Origin: Buddleja alternifolia
Lineage: Eukaryota; Streptophyta; Magnoliopsida; Lamiales; Scrophulariaceae
Reading direction: 5' to 3'
Length of the DNA stretch: 64,000 nt
Assembly (NCBI GenBank): GCA_019426215.1
Contig: CM033397.1
Span: forward strand, 29,638,480-29,702,479
The notes below the pieces were generated by a model. The model was not told where the DNA came from, ran no database searches, and saw only the letters and a list, made by a program, of their open reading frames with translations. Shown piece after piece: positions 11,473 through 22,090 of the stretch. Position 1 is the stretch's first letter; each line of letters opens with the position of its first letter. A program made the position numbers and the translations under genes.

Positions 11473-12859
11473 TGAGATAGAAAAATCATAGCAAGTATGC
11501 TAGGGTCATGCAAGTAATAAAATGGATTAAAGTTTGGATATCGTACCCTAGAGATAGCCAATTCAATTACCAGAATTGTTGTTTTATTTATTCCTAAGTT
11601 AAGCAAATCGATATTTTGAGTGTTGATTAATTAAACTAAAAGTAAATTAATTACTAAAGCAAAATTAAGAGATGAGATATATTATGAGGAAAAGTGACTA
11701 AGACTACTGATCTGGTTGATTTATCCACTCGATTTATGAATTCCAATTAATGGGATTATGGTGAAATTTTCGTATGTAAATTATTACCCAATCCATTGGA
11801 TGTAACAACTCTATAATTCCTAACGGTTTCCTATATCGCCATAGTGAAAAACGTATTAAGAACTACGTATTAACAAAATCTGTGAAATCTCCTTTGTTCC
11901 ACAATTTTTCGAGTGATTTTTCAAAACTAGCTACGATGATAGAAGCTGAATCTATTCCTAGTCAATTTTACTATATGTTGTTTATATCCCATGAACTCTA
12001 GTTTATTTCTTCTCAATCCTAAACATAGGCAAAAGCTCATGTAAAAGTTGGTCAGATAATCACACGCATTAAAAACAAATATAAACAATAGCCATCATAA
12101 ATCATAATCCAACAAACTAGAATTTCATAAAATGAGTATCAAAATAAACCGTCACATAAGTCTCTATCAAAAGGGAATTAGTTCATGATCAACGAGAAGA
12201 AAATTAAGTTTATATGAAAAGACATGATGAATCTAGTCTAACAAAATAGATTGAATCTCCCAGTTGAAGATGTAACTTGTTCGCGCCGAACTTGAATTCT
12301 TCATCTTCAATGATGAATTTGAAGTCTTCAAGTTGTCTCTGCTTCCTTAAACTCTAATTCAAGTCTATGTCGCATAACCTCCTCTGAAAACTACTCTGGG
12401 GACTCTTAAATAGGTCAAATATGACCTAAATTCGTGATTCATGCCAAAAAGACTGATTTTCCCTTAAATACGTCCAACGCACCGCAGTCATGGGATCTGC
12501 GCCCGCGGGCATAGATAATCTGCGTCAAAATGGCAGCGACAATGTTTTCTTAATAACTTGCTCCACAGATATCGGATTTAGGTGATTCAAGATGGCACAT
12601 GAAGCTAAAACATAGTTCTACAACTTTTAAGAAGGAATATTTTTCAAATTCAGCCTCTAACATAATGAAAAACGCCCAGTTCTATGAATGCTGTGCAGAA
12701 ATTGGATATTTTTCTCCCCTTTTGTGCTCAAATCAACTCATATCCTACGAAACACAATAAATACCAACCAAAGCACAATATGGGATAGAAAATGATTAAA
12801 ATACCGACCAAAATATAGTAAAATGAACCTAAAATATGGCATAAAATGTGGACTTATCA
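11473..12859 (-). repeat. A1 5' LTR, 1387 bp
   Basis: The minus strand starts TGATAAGTCCACATTTTA and ends ..CTATCTCA at 11473. It is the full-length LTR against which the deleted 3' LTR copy (2858-4882) is judged. Confidence 0.7.
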
Positions 12860-13407
12860 CAATACAATTTCCAGAATACTCAACTAAACATGGAAACTTC
12901 CTAGTTGGAGTAATCTTTGCCCTAATCAGTATAATGGAGTCTAACAACTTCGGCTTTGACTAATTAACCCTAACAACTCTATAGCCATAACTAACTTCCA
13001 GCTGGCCTCTGTTGATTGGTTGTCAGCTACTCGCCTGGATTCTGCCGCTCTCATCAAAACGGTTTCACATCACACTACCACAAAAAAGTCCTATTACAGC
13101 GCACCTATGACAGCGGTTTTGAAAACTGCTGTAATAGAGGGTACTCGGTTCGGACCTATGACAGCGGTTCGAGCCGAACCGCTGTCATATGTGTCAAAAA
13201 AAAAAAATTGGACTTTTGGCCCGAACCGCTGCCACAAGTGCACTTTTGGCAGCGGTTCGGGCAGAACCGCTGCCACAAGTGCACTTTTGGCAGCGGTTCG
13301 GGCAGAACCGCTGCCAAAAGTTGTCAAAAAAAAAAAAAAAAAATTTGAACTTTGCAGAACCGCTGCCAAAAGTTCAAAATTTGGGCGGGTTTATTTCAAA
13401 CCGGCCC

Positions 13408-13429
13408 TCCCTCTCTCTCACTCTCACTC

Positions 13430-13476
<47 letters not shown>

Positions 13477-13630
13477 TCTCTCACCACCACCACCACCACC
13501 ACCGCCGACGCCCACCTCCGCCTCTGCCGCCGACGCCGCCCACCTCCGCCGCCGCCGCCCACCTCCGCCGCCGCCGCCGACGCCGACGCCGCCCACCTCC
13601 GCCGCCGCCGCCTTCTTCCATTTAGTTTTG
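13408..13630. repeat. (CT)n then CCACCA/GCC-rich low-complexity block in the CACTA element
   Basis: A run of alternating CT at about 13408-13473 is followed by CAC triplets and GCCGCC/CACCTCC repeats to about 13612. Open frames here encode only Ser-Leu, His, Arg or Pro runs and are not credible proteins. Confidence 0.85.
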
Positions 13631-13669
13631 GTATTTTTTTTAGATAAATATATATACACACACACACAC

Positions 13670-14048
13670 ATAGAGTATATATAGATGTATGTATATGTGG
13701 GTGTATGCATATATGTGTGGGTGTATGTATATTTGTGTATGTGTGGGTGTATTTATATTTGTGTATATGTGAGTGTATTTATATTTGTGTATGAATATTG
13801 ATGTATGTATATATGTGGATGGGTGTATGTATATTTGTGTATATGTTCATGGGTTTATGCATATATGTGTATATGTTAATGGGTGTATTTGTGTATGTGT
13901 GGGTGTGTGTATATTTGTGTATGTATATATGTGGATGGGTGTATGTATATTTGTGTATATGTTGATGGGTGTATGTATATTTGTGTATATGTTGATGGGT
14001 GTATGTATATTTGTGTATGTGTGGGTGTACGTATATTTGTGTATTTAT
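13670..14048. repeat. GT-rich minisatellite in the CACTA element
   Basis: Imperfect tandem units of roughly 30-35 bp built from GTATGTATATTTGTGTATAT and GTTGATGGGT words. The best conserved copies lie at about 13920-14020. The consecutive near-identical units explain the repetitive open frames here. Confidence 0.75.
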
Positions 14049-14078
14049 GAAAATATTTCTCGGTTGAAATTTTGCGGT

Positions 14079-14347
14079 GTTGGAATGACACGAAATTCAC
14101 AAGGTCATAAAGAAACGGCATTCTGAACAAAACGCAAGACATTGTCTTGCGCTCTCGTGATTTTAGCGATCCGAGATCGTTTAAGGCCTCAAATACGTGT
14201 TTTATTACAAAAATACGTATTTATGTAATAAAACGCGTATTTGAGGCCTTAAACGATCTCGGATCGCTAAAATCACGAGAGCGCAAATGCGTTTTGTTCA
14301 GAATGCCGTTTCGCTATGACCGTGCGAATTTCGTGTCATTCCGACAT
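14079..14347. repeat. Long inverted repeat (hairpin) at the core of the CACTA element
   Basis: The left arm (about 14079-14210) and right arm (about 14222-14347) are reverse complements at roughly 90% identity or better. Examples are CGATCCGAGATCGTTTAAGG against CCTTAAACGATCTCGGATCG, and ACGGCATTCTGAACAAAACG against CGTTTTGTTCAGAATGCCGT. The left arm carries a small extra segment (ACATTGTCTT). A transcript would fold into a stem of about 125 bp with almost no loop. Confidence 0.85.
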
Positions 14348-14829
14348 GGCAACATTATAAACGATAAAATAAAATTAAAAAAAAATAAATATACCACCCT
14401 ATGACAGCGGTTCAGCCGGAACCGCTGCCATAGGGTCCAATTTATTTTTTTTTTTTAAATAAATGACCCTATGACAGCGGTTCTGCCGAAACCGCTGCCA
14501 TAGGGTCACCCTACTGCAGCGGTTTCTATAGAACCGCTGTCATAGGGTGACCTATGACAGCGGTTCCGGAACCGCTGCCATAGGGTTTTGACCTATGGTA
14601 GCGGTACCTGTGGCAGCGGTTCAAAACCGCTGTAATAGGCCCAAAAAAACCGCTGCTATAGGTCATTTCTGTAGTAGTGTCATTAACTTCTTCCCAATGT
14701 CTTCAAAAGTAAAAACGCATTTTATCTTCTTAGCCCATCCATGTCTGTTTTCAGACTTGGCCAACTCAGCCCTCTTCAAGCTTAGCATAACATTAGTCCC
14801 TTCCTCCCTTAAGTCTTGACCCTGAAGGG

Positions 14830-15528
14830 TATTGTTGTACAATCAAAGACTAATCCTCCCAAGTAGAGCCCATTGAATCAACACTTGAGGAACACCAAAA
14901 TGTTTCTTTTGACCAACCTCTGAGCTAGAATTTTAATAGGTTGAAATAGCAAAATGCCTTCATAATTCATTAAGAGTAGAAGTGGGGTAACCAAATGATC
15001 ATGACCAACCTGCTTCTTAAGCAGTTAAACATGAAGCATTGGGTGAACTTTTGAGCCCAACGGAGGTTGTAACTTGTAAGCTACAGATCTCACTTACTCC
15101 AAAATGGAAAATGGACCTACACACTTAGGGGAGAGTTTCCAAACCTTACTGTTATGCAATGACAATTGTTTGTAAGGCCTTAATTTCAAACACACCTAAT
15201 CACCAGGCTGGAAAGACCTCTCTCTTCTATGTCTATCAGCATAGAACTTCATTCGAGCTTTAGCTTAAAGAAGCTGCTCTTTGATGCAATGAGCCATATG
15301 CACCATTTCCTGTAAAAGCTCTTCGACCCCCACCACTGTTGAAGACAATTAAGGTCCAACTCCTAGCTAAGATGGTTTGTAACCATACAAAGCTTCAAAA
15401 AGTGTCACACAAATAGTGTTGTGATAGGTGGTATTGTACCAATACTCAGCTAGAGCAAGCCATTTGCACCATTTCTTAGGAAAGTTACCACACATGCATC
15501 TCAAAAAGGACTTCGAACATTGGTTTAC
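14830..15528 (-). pseudogene. G1 integrase C-terminal part and chromodomain-like tail
   Basis: On the minus strand the decayed frame contains LAEYWYNTTYH, LFEALYGYKPS and GDWVCLKLRPYKQLS, the usual sequence after the catalytic core of gypsy integrases, then VPQVLIQW, as in a chromodomain. Numerous stops. The frame continues across the solo LTR into 17048-17640. Confidence 0.6.
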
Positions 15529-17047
15529 TGTTTGGAAATTTCATGTTAGATGTTTTGATGATGATAAGATAGGATTTAATGTTAGACCCCAAAAATACAA
15601 TGTAAGTTTCCGTTTTTTATAGATTGATGTATAAGCGTTTGAAAGTTGTAATTTATTTTTTAGACTTGTAATTTTTATCTTTATAGAATTTAGACTAAGT
15701 CTTAGTGACTGAATCGCTAGTAGAATTCTAGGTGAGTCTATTAGAGAAGAAGTTGAAGACCAGCGTCTGAAGTCAACCAGAGATAAAGATTTTCTTCTTA
15801 GCGTCTGTCAAACGCTAAAAGACCTCATTTCAGGATTTATGGATCAGGCGCTCAAAATCTCTCAAGCGACTTATGTTAGATTCACCTGAAATAAATCCTC
15901 AAGTCATGAAGGACTTAAATGCAATCATCCAACGGACATTTATTTCCAACGGGAAATAAATTCAAATGCATTAAATGCTTGATAAGAGCATTAAATGTGA
16001 TAAGCCACTGTGACTTGTGGACAAGCCACCTTTTGACCAGACTGTCAGAAATTTCAGAGTTTCAGCTGCTCCCGTCCAATCGGCTTCAGCGAATTTTCAG
16101 GAATGTCAGACTTTAGGCAAACTCACGTGCTGCGTGAAAGGCACGCTCCTACATGTGTCCAACGGAAAGATCCCAAGAAATTGCCTATAAATACCTTACC
16201 CCAGCAAACCCTAAAAAAAATACACAAGATACGTACGAAAAAGAGAAGAGAAATTATTGCCAAAAATCTTACGTACATTTTCTGGGAAAAAGCTTAGAAA
16301 CTCCATAGCCAAATCTTTCAAGCTTTTTATCTACATTCCAGACAGTCACAAATATCTCAAACATCTTCCAAAGAAGAAACCCAAATTCCAACTGAGATAT
16401 TCCAAGTTGTTTGATCTTTTCAAAAACAAACAAAACCCTAGTGACAAACCTCAACCTTTCATCTGAGTGAGAAAAGTTGTTGAACTTTTTCAGGCAGTAT
16501 TTCTGAGTGAGAGAAGCTTGAAGAAGACGATCTTCATTGGTGCTAAAGTCTGTGTGATCAAGGAGCCCAAGATCATTTTCACCCTTTACTATCTTGTAGA
16601 AAATTCTGTGTGATTCTTTGAAAATCAACCTAGTAAATTCCTCCGAGTGAAAAGGAAAAGAAGGACGTAGCTGGGATTACACCACCCAGTGAACCTTACA
16701 TATTTTGTGTTATTTATCTTTACTATCTTATTATTATTATTACATCATTTATCTTTGAAAGAGACAAGTTAAAGTGCAAAGCGATTAAATTAACTAAAAG
16801 AACGCTAAAACTCATTTCCGTTGTGCTAACCCTGATTAAGCGATCTAAGCGTTACCCTACTTTGGTAAACTGCTAAAATCACTAAGTCTAAGTTAACTTT
16901 CTTGAAGCGTCTGACCCAAGCGCTCAGTTATCCAAGCGTTCAAACCTTTAAAGTGATACGAAATTTTTGAAGTCGAAAAAGACTTCAAGGTCTATTCAAA
17001 CCCCCCCCCCCCTTCTAAACCCTTTCGTATGCCACTTGGGACCACCA
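15529..17047 (+). mobile_element. Solo LTR S2, copia-type family, inserted in G1 integrase
   Basis: A 1519-bp LTR starting TGTTTGGAAATTTCATG and ending ..CTTGGGACCACCA, with perfect TSD TTTAC (15524-15528 and 17048-17052). It is opposite in orientation to S1 and S3. A TATA box CCTATAAATACC lies near 16182. A poly-C run near 17001-17012 lies just before the terminal block shared by all three copies. Confidence 0.85.
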
Positions 17048-17640
17048 TTTACCCTTTCTGATTGCTCATCAATTTGAGTGTGATAGGCAATACTCAGACA
17101 TTGATGAACCTCCATCAGTGCAAACAAATCTTTCCAAAACTTACTAGTGAAAATTTTATCTCTATCAGAAATAATGGATTAGTGTAATCCATGCAACTTG
17201 TCAATAGAATCTAAGAATATATTGGCCACTGATGAAGCAGAATAGGGGTGAGCAAGAGCATGAAGTGACTGTATTTAGTAAACATATCAACAATTACCCA
17301 AATGGTGTCCTTGTGATCAAAAAGAGACGATTGCTATATAAAGTCCATGGTTATATGTGTCCAGGTCTTAGGCCATATGAATGTAGTCTGTATTCTCATA
17401 TAAGTCCCTTGCAGTCCATTATGACCCCCACACTGGATTTATGAAAAAATGTAAGCACCTTTGATCTCGAATTAGTAGCAGTCCCTACATAAAGTCCTCT
17501 TGTATCTTAAAACTCCAGATTGAAATGAGAACTAAGAGATGTTATAAGGCACAAAGTAATGGTAGCAATCATGTCCAAGATGGGGAGCAGCGAAGTTTCA
17601 CTCAGCTCTATCCTTGCCTTTTGAGTCAATTCATCAGTTG
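17048..17640 (-). pseudogene. G1 integrase core, degenerate
   Basis: The minus strand reads in broken frames HKDTIWVIVDMFTKYSHF, followed by a segment corresponding to the AYHPQTDGQTERV region (here near 17050-17075, ITLKLMSNQKG in a shifted frame). Stops and indels are scattered through it. The adjoining RNase H tail begins at about 17640. Confidence 0.55.
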
Positions 17641-19068
17641 TATAACTCTTAGTCAGTTAAGAGATCCACATAGGTTGAATCATAGGTATTGCAGCCAAAG
17701 AAGCATCATTTTCTCTTCTAGAGAGTGCATCTACCACTCTATTTTCACATCCTTTCTTATACTTTATTTTGTAGTCAAACCCAGCAACTTAGTCATATAT
17801 TTCTGCTGAAGTGGGGTAAAAATCTTTTTTTTTTTCGGGTAGATACTTTAGACTACATCAAAAAGCAAATAAATCCTCCACTTATTAACTGCCAACAATA
17901 TGTTTAGAATTTTTTTTTTACATATATTGATAATCCCGGACTTTTAGGCCCTAGATCTTTACTAAAGAAAGTTATAGGGTTTTTATCTTGAGTCAAAACA
18001 TCTCCCAATCCATAGTAGCAAGCATTTGTCTCCATGATAAAATCTTTTGAAAAGTTAGGCAGGAGTTGTAACCTTGGCCTCTTTGAGTTGGATGATTGCA
18101 CTTCAACTAGCATTCCAAACAAATCGTCCTTTCTTGGTTAGATCAGTTAAAAATTTAGCTATAAAACCATAATGCCTTATAAACTTTCTGTAATACCCAG
18201 TAAATCCCAAAAAAACCCTCAAAGATTTGATTGTTTTGGGAATAGGCTAGCCTTTCATGCATTGAATCTTACTGGGATCTGCTCCAACTTGATGTTCACT
18301 AATAACATGTCCCAAATATTCAATGGAAGCTTGACCAAAAGCACAAGTAGATTCTTCTGTGAATAGTTGATTTTCAACCAGTTTGTCAAAAACTACCTTT
18401 AGGTGAATTTTATGAGTAGAGATGTCACTACTATAGGTTAATATGTCATCAAAAAAGACGAACGCATAATCTGTCAATTGGTCTTGGAACACTTCATTCA
18501 TTAGAGCTTGAAAGGAAGCTGGGGCATTGGTAAGGCCAAATGGCATTACCTTAAATTCATACAAAGATGTCATGGTCACAAATGAGGGTTTGTGTATGTC
18601 TCATGATGTCATTCTTATCTGATGGTATCCAGCCCTTAAGTCTATCTTTGAAAACACTTTGACCCCTTTAAGTTGATCCAGCAAGTCATCAATTAGTGGA
18701 ATAGGAAACTGTCCTTCACTGTAATATCATTTAGTTTCCTAAAATCCACACAAAATCTCCATGTCCCATCTTTATTCTTGACTAACAGTACAGGAGAGGA
18801 GAATGGGTTGTTACTTATCTGTAATACCACTGGCTAACATCTCCTTCACCAGCTTTTCGAGTTCCATTCTTTGTAGATAAGAATATCTGTAAGGAGCTTG
18901 TTCTACCCCAGGCTTCAAGGGAATTCTATGATCATGCTTTCTATGGGGTGGTAAACCCATTGGCTCGTTAAAGATCACTTTATACTCTTTCAATAGTAGT
19001 TGTATTTTTTTCATATTGTTATCTTCTTGTGTTGTTGTTACGGTAGAAGTCATACACATACATCCCAT
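17640..19068 (-). pseudogene. G1 reverse transcriptase and RNase H, degenerate
   Basis: Minus strand, right to left. The RT N-terminus (19068-18811) holds YKVIFNEPMGLPPHRKHDH and ELEKLVKEMLASGI. The RT palm (18579-18247) holds EFKVMPFGLTNAPASFQALM and FVFFDDILTYSS, where FFDD is the catalytic YxDD equivalent. The RNase H domain (18122-17904) holds FIMETNACYYGLGDVL. The connection follows to about 17640 (QQKYMTKLLGFDYKIKY, VVDALSREE). This is standard gypsy architecture. Stops and frameshifts between the blocks make it non-functional. Confidence 0.75.
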
Positions 19069-19229
19069 ACCACCTGTCCACTCCTCTTTACTAGTTTCTT
19101 TAATTATTTCCCAGCCATCATTCTAAGGGTAGCTTGTTTCCGATTCTTGAAGAATGATATTCTTTTTAATTTTAAAGTCAGAAGTAACAGGCCCTAGCCT
19201 CTTCATAAAATCCACCCTAATACCATATC

Positions 19230-20560
19230 ACAGCCCCTTAACTGTAACACTCTCACATTGGCTTGAAATTGGTGATCGCCCGTGATCCATTTAAATTGTG
19301 AGCACTTAGAATTGTACGTAACTCTTCCTCCATAGTGACCATCAGTGAATTTATGTACTCCATTTTACACTTCAGCCTCTTTGCAGTGCTTGGATCAATA
19401 AAAGTGTGAGTGCACCCAGTGTTAATTATAATTGAGTGACTTGTCTAGCCAATGCATTTAGAGATAAATGGGTCTCCTCATGTATCTCCCTTGCACATAG
19501 CTCACAATCACCTCTCCATGATCACTACTTTCCACTTCTTCACACATTATCACAAAAAACATCTTCCATCTATGTCCAATGTGATAAATCTCATCACAAT
19601 TAAAACATAGACTTTTCTTACTTCTTTCATCCATTTCAGTGCTACTGAATTTCTTTATAGGGGATATTTATCCCAAAATTTGTTGGATTCTTCTTGATCA
19701 CAGTTGGATTAGTGGAATCTTGCTTCCAATAGTAGCTATCTTTCCCATACAGTTTTGGCCCGTTGGTTACACGTTCAAACAAGGCTTCTTGCTTTTTGAA
19801 TAACTGTATAGCATGAGTTAGAGTGAGTAGACTAAACATCTCCACGATCTGATCTACTTCTTCCTTCAATCCACTTATAAAGCTTTTGATAAAATAATCT
19901 TCTGTAAGGTGTCTATGCATGCTTTCATAAAGCCTTTAAGTTCCTCAAATTTGTCAATGTACTCGCTCACTTTTTTCACTTTGGTTCAACTTATTGAATT
20001 GACCTACTATATTTTCATTTTTTTTCCCATCACAAACATATCAATCACCAATTTAGTAAACATCTTCTACCCCATCCCCTCTCTCCCTTCTATGTAATCA
20101 AGTATCAACTATCTGCACTTCCATCCATGTACATAGCTGGGGTTACAATCCTTTCATAGTCATTCATACGGTGAATCATGAAGTATTTCTGACATTTCCT
20201 ATTCCAAACCTTTGGATTATCCCCTCTAAATTTTGGAAAGTCTAATCGTGGAAATTTAACATGCAAATTAGTTTGTGATTCATGTCTTATAGTGTGCGTG
20301 GTGCTTAACTCCTTGGTGTGTTGTGTTGAGAGCTAGACGGATCCATCACGGGTTCCCTTCCCCTTAGATTGTTCGTGTTTCTCCTCCAGCTTCATCATGA
20401 TTACATCCATCTGCTTCCTACTCTCCATTTTTTATTCTCTCATCTCCTTCTGTCCATATGTGAGCTCCATTATATGTTCTTCTACAGCCTCCAATCAAGA
20501 TGAAATTCCAGCTCCATTATATGTCATTTGTTATTCAATTTGTACGAACTTGAATCGGTT
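19230..20560 (-). pseudogene. G1 gag and aspartic protease, degenerate
   Basis: Gag on the minus strand starts near 20429 (MESRKQMDVIMMKLEEKHE), then FPKFRGDNPKVWNRKCQKYF near 20250-20160. It continues at 19920-19642 with YFIKSFISGLKEEVDQIVEM and LFKKQEALFERV, a chromovirus-like gag signature. Protease remnants at about 19480-19230 include INTGCTHTFIDPSTAKRLK, where NTG replaces the usual D-S/T-G. The frame is broken repeatedly. Confidence 0.6.
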
Positions 20561-20610
20561 TTAGGGTGCGGAAATGTGGATATGGATCGATTGCTAAATG
20601 CCACTATTAT

Positions 20611-20998
20611 TATTCAAACTAAATCATAAACTTCTTAATGAATTTTATTGCAAAATCGAATGAAGATACAAGTTGACTGAAAAGGAAAGCTCAATACAAT
20701 TTCTAGAATACTCAACTAAACATCGAACTTCCTATTTATAGTAATCTTTTCCCTAATCAGTATTAATGGTGCCTAACAACTTCAGCTTTGACTAATTAAC
20801 CCTAACAACCCAACGACCGTAACTAACTTATAGTTGGCCTCGATTGATTGGTTGTCAGCTGCTCGCCTGGATTCGGCCACTCTCATCAAAACGGCGCCGC
20901 ATCATTAACTTCTTTCCAGCGTTAAACACGCTTTATCTTCTTAGCCCATCCACGTTTGTTTTCAGACTTAGCAAATTCAGCCCTCTTCAAGCTTAGCA
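20611..20998 (-). repeat. G1 5' LTR, undamaged, about 388 bp
   Basis: Colinear with the three pieces of the left LTR. It preserves both pre-insertion sites: CAATACAATTT near 20695 for A1, and CATCATTAAC near 20900 for the CACTA element. The outer end ..CTTAGCA is followed by TSD TGTAA. Confidence 0.75.
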
Positions 20999-21003
20999 TG
21001 TAA

Positions 21004-21574
21004 AAATTTTTATATTCAATATTAATTCATTCATAATATCCTCAAAGCTAAGATAGTGAAATTTTCACTTCAATTTCGAAAATATTTCCTAATTTTTTAA
21101 AGAATTCTTGTCATATATGATGACAAAGCATAGAATTACTAAAATTTATACAAGTTGCAGAAATTAAGCTTTAGCATATACAAGGAATGAAAATGCATGT
21201 GAAACAGGATATGCGAGCTTTTTCTTCAATCTATATGTTTGAGTGACTCAAACACTTGTTCTTACTAGTAAATAGTATGTACGTTGCACATAAAAAAATA
21301 TGATTAACAAAAATATAAAAATATAAATAAAAATATAACAGAGAATGTTCGTTTTAATTTTTATCGTGGTTCTAATCATTGTCATCACATTTTAATTTTC
21401 AAACTCAAGTGTTTTCTTTAACAAAATTCTAATCATATGTATTCCTGATAAATTTTCATTTAGTACTACTAATGATACTAATTTTCAATTAATATGATTG
21501 GTAAAATATACAATCTTACTAAATCATTTCATGATTTATAGCTAATTAAATAAATGTTAAAAGATCTCTAGTTC
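21004..21574. other. No gene recognised
   Basis: AT-rich DNA flanking G1. No coding frame, clear repeat end or RNA gene was recognised. Confidence 0.5.
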
Positions 21575-22090
21575 TCTCTCACACCATCTCTCTAAACCAT
21601 AGCCTTCTTTTTTCTTCTATTTTCCTCCGTCGGCGATGGCTTGGTGAAGCAGTCATCTTCTTCACCACTGTTACCACCACCATCGTCTGCGGGTTGGGTT
21701 GAAGCACCCTTCAAGTTGTACATTACATCTTCAAATCTGACGAGACGAATATGGATCTAAAGAGACAGAGACAGATCTGACGAGATGAAGATGGGTGATA
21801 CATAAGTTTTTATATAGCGTTTTAGATATTGTTTAGTATTTTATTTTCTCTCTCGTATGAGAGTTTGCTTTCTCTCTCGAATGAGAGTTTCATCTCTCCT
21901 TGAATAGAATTTGCACAAGAATTTTCTTGTGTTAGTTTGTGAGCCCTTAAGATTTGTTATCTTCAAGAACTTGATAGTTGGTATTTCAGATGATTTTACT
22001 ACATCGTTTGAGTCGATATGAATTGTATTGTTCTAGACGTTGTAAACTTTCGATTGAATGATATATAAGACCGAATTTTCTTCAAAAAAA
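21575..22090 (+). repeat. Unclassified dispersed repeat, copy D1
   Basis: Homologous in reverse complement to 37476-37715 plus 44785-45065. Landmarks include CCTCCGTCGGCGATGGCTTG (21625), AATCTGACGAGACG.. blocks (21735), CTCTCGTATGAGAGTTTGC / CTCTCGAATGAGAGTTTCA (21852-21892) and a terminus ending in an A-rich TTCTTCAAAAAAATAAATAA. The A-rich end could mean a retroposon. No domain was recognised. Confidence 0.6.

Larger units (their letters stand above)
2858..12859 (-). mobile_element. A1: Athila-like gag-protease LTR retrotransposon nested in the G1 LTR
   Basis: The element starts TGACACAGG (2858) and ends GACTTATCA (12859), with a perfect 5-bp duplication CAATA at 2853-2857 and 12860-12864. 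The uninterrupted target (..GCTCAATACAATTT..) is present in the other G1 LTR near 20690. The 5' LTR is 11473-12859 and the 3' LTR 2858-4882. Coding is minus strand: gag from 11201, interrupted by a solo LTR, then protease ending near 7187. No RT, RNase H or integrase sequence is seen between protease and the 3' LTR. Athila affinity comes from gag motifs such as [18 protein letters not shown] and protease motifs such as DPGSFTIPCTIG. Confidence 0.8.
13073..14679. mobile_element. Non-autonomous CACTA (En/Spm) transposon, 1607 bp
   Basis: The element begins CACTACCACAAAAAAG and ends ..CTGTAGTAGTG (reverse complement CACTACTACAG), with the 3-bp duplication TCA at 13070-13072 and 14680-14682. Subterminal repeats, themselves palindromic (TATGACAGCGGTTC / GAACCGCTGTCATA variants), occur at about 13105-13340 and 14398-14665, as expected of transposase-binding arrays in this superfamily. 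The right G1 LTR has the empty site (CGCATCATTAAC, 20899-20910). The interior holds a CT microsatellite, GCC-rich sequence, a GT-rich minisatellite and a long hairpin, but no transposase. Confidence 0.9.
2770..20998 (-). mobile_element. G1: Ty3/gypsy (chromovirus-like) retrotransposon, heavily interrupted
   Basis: Two LTR copies of about 390-400 bp bound the element: the right (5') LTR at 20611-20998 and the left (3') LTR in pieces at 2770-2857, 12865-13072 and 14683-14787. The flanking duplication is TGTTA (2765-2769) versus TGTAA (20999-21003), one mismatch. A purine-rich minus-strand tract (AAGGGAGGAAGGGACTAATG) sits just inside the 3' LTR at about 14792-14811, as expected of a polypurine tract. 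Internal minus-strand remnants run gag, protease, RT, RNase H, integrase from right to left, which is gypsy order. The VLIQW motif beyond integrase suggests a chromodomain. Stops and frameshifts are frequent, so the copy is dead. Confidence 0.75.

Noticed and set aside
13020..13710. Several overlapping frames of 90-200 codons rich in Ser-Leu, His, Arg and Pro
   Set aside because: They arise from (CT)n, (CAC)n and GCC repeats inside the CACTA element, in all frames and both strands; not genes.
13670..14048. Possible CRISPR-like array of regular repeats
   Set aside because: Units are contiguous without unique spacers, in a plant nuclear context; a minisatellite.
13773..14142. Frames with repeated Tyr-Met-Cys-Ile-type units, seeming to encode a repeat protein
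   Set aside because: Produced by the GT-rich minisatellite; no start context, splice or conservation.
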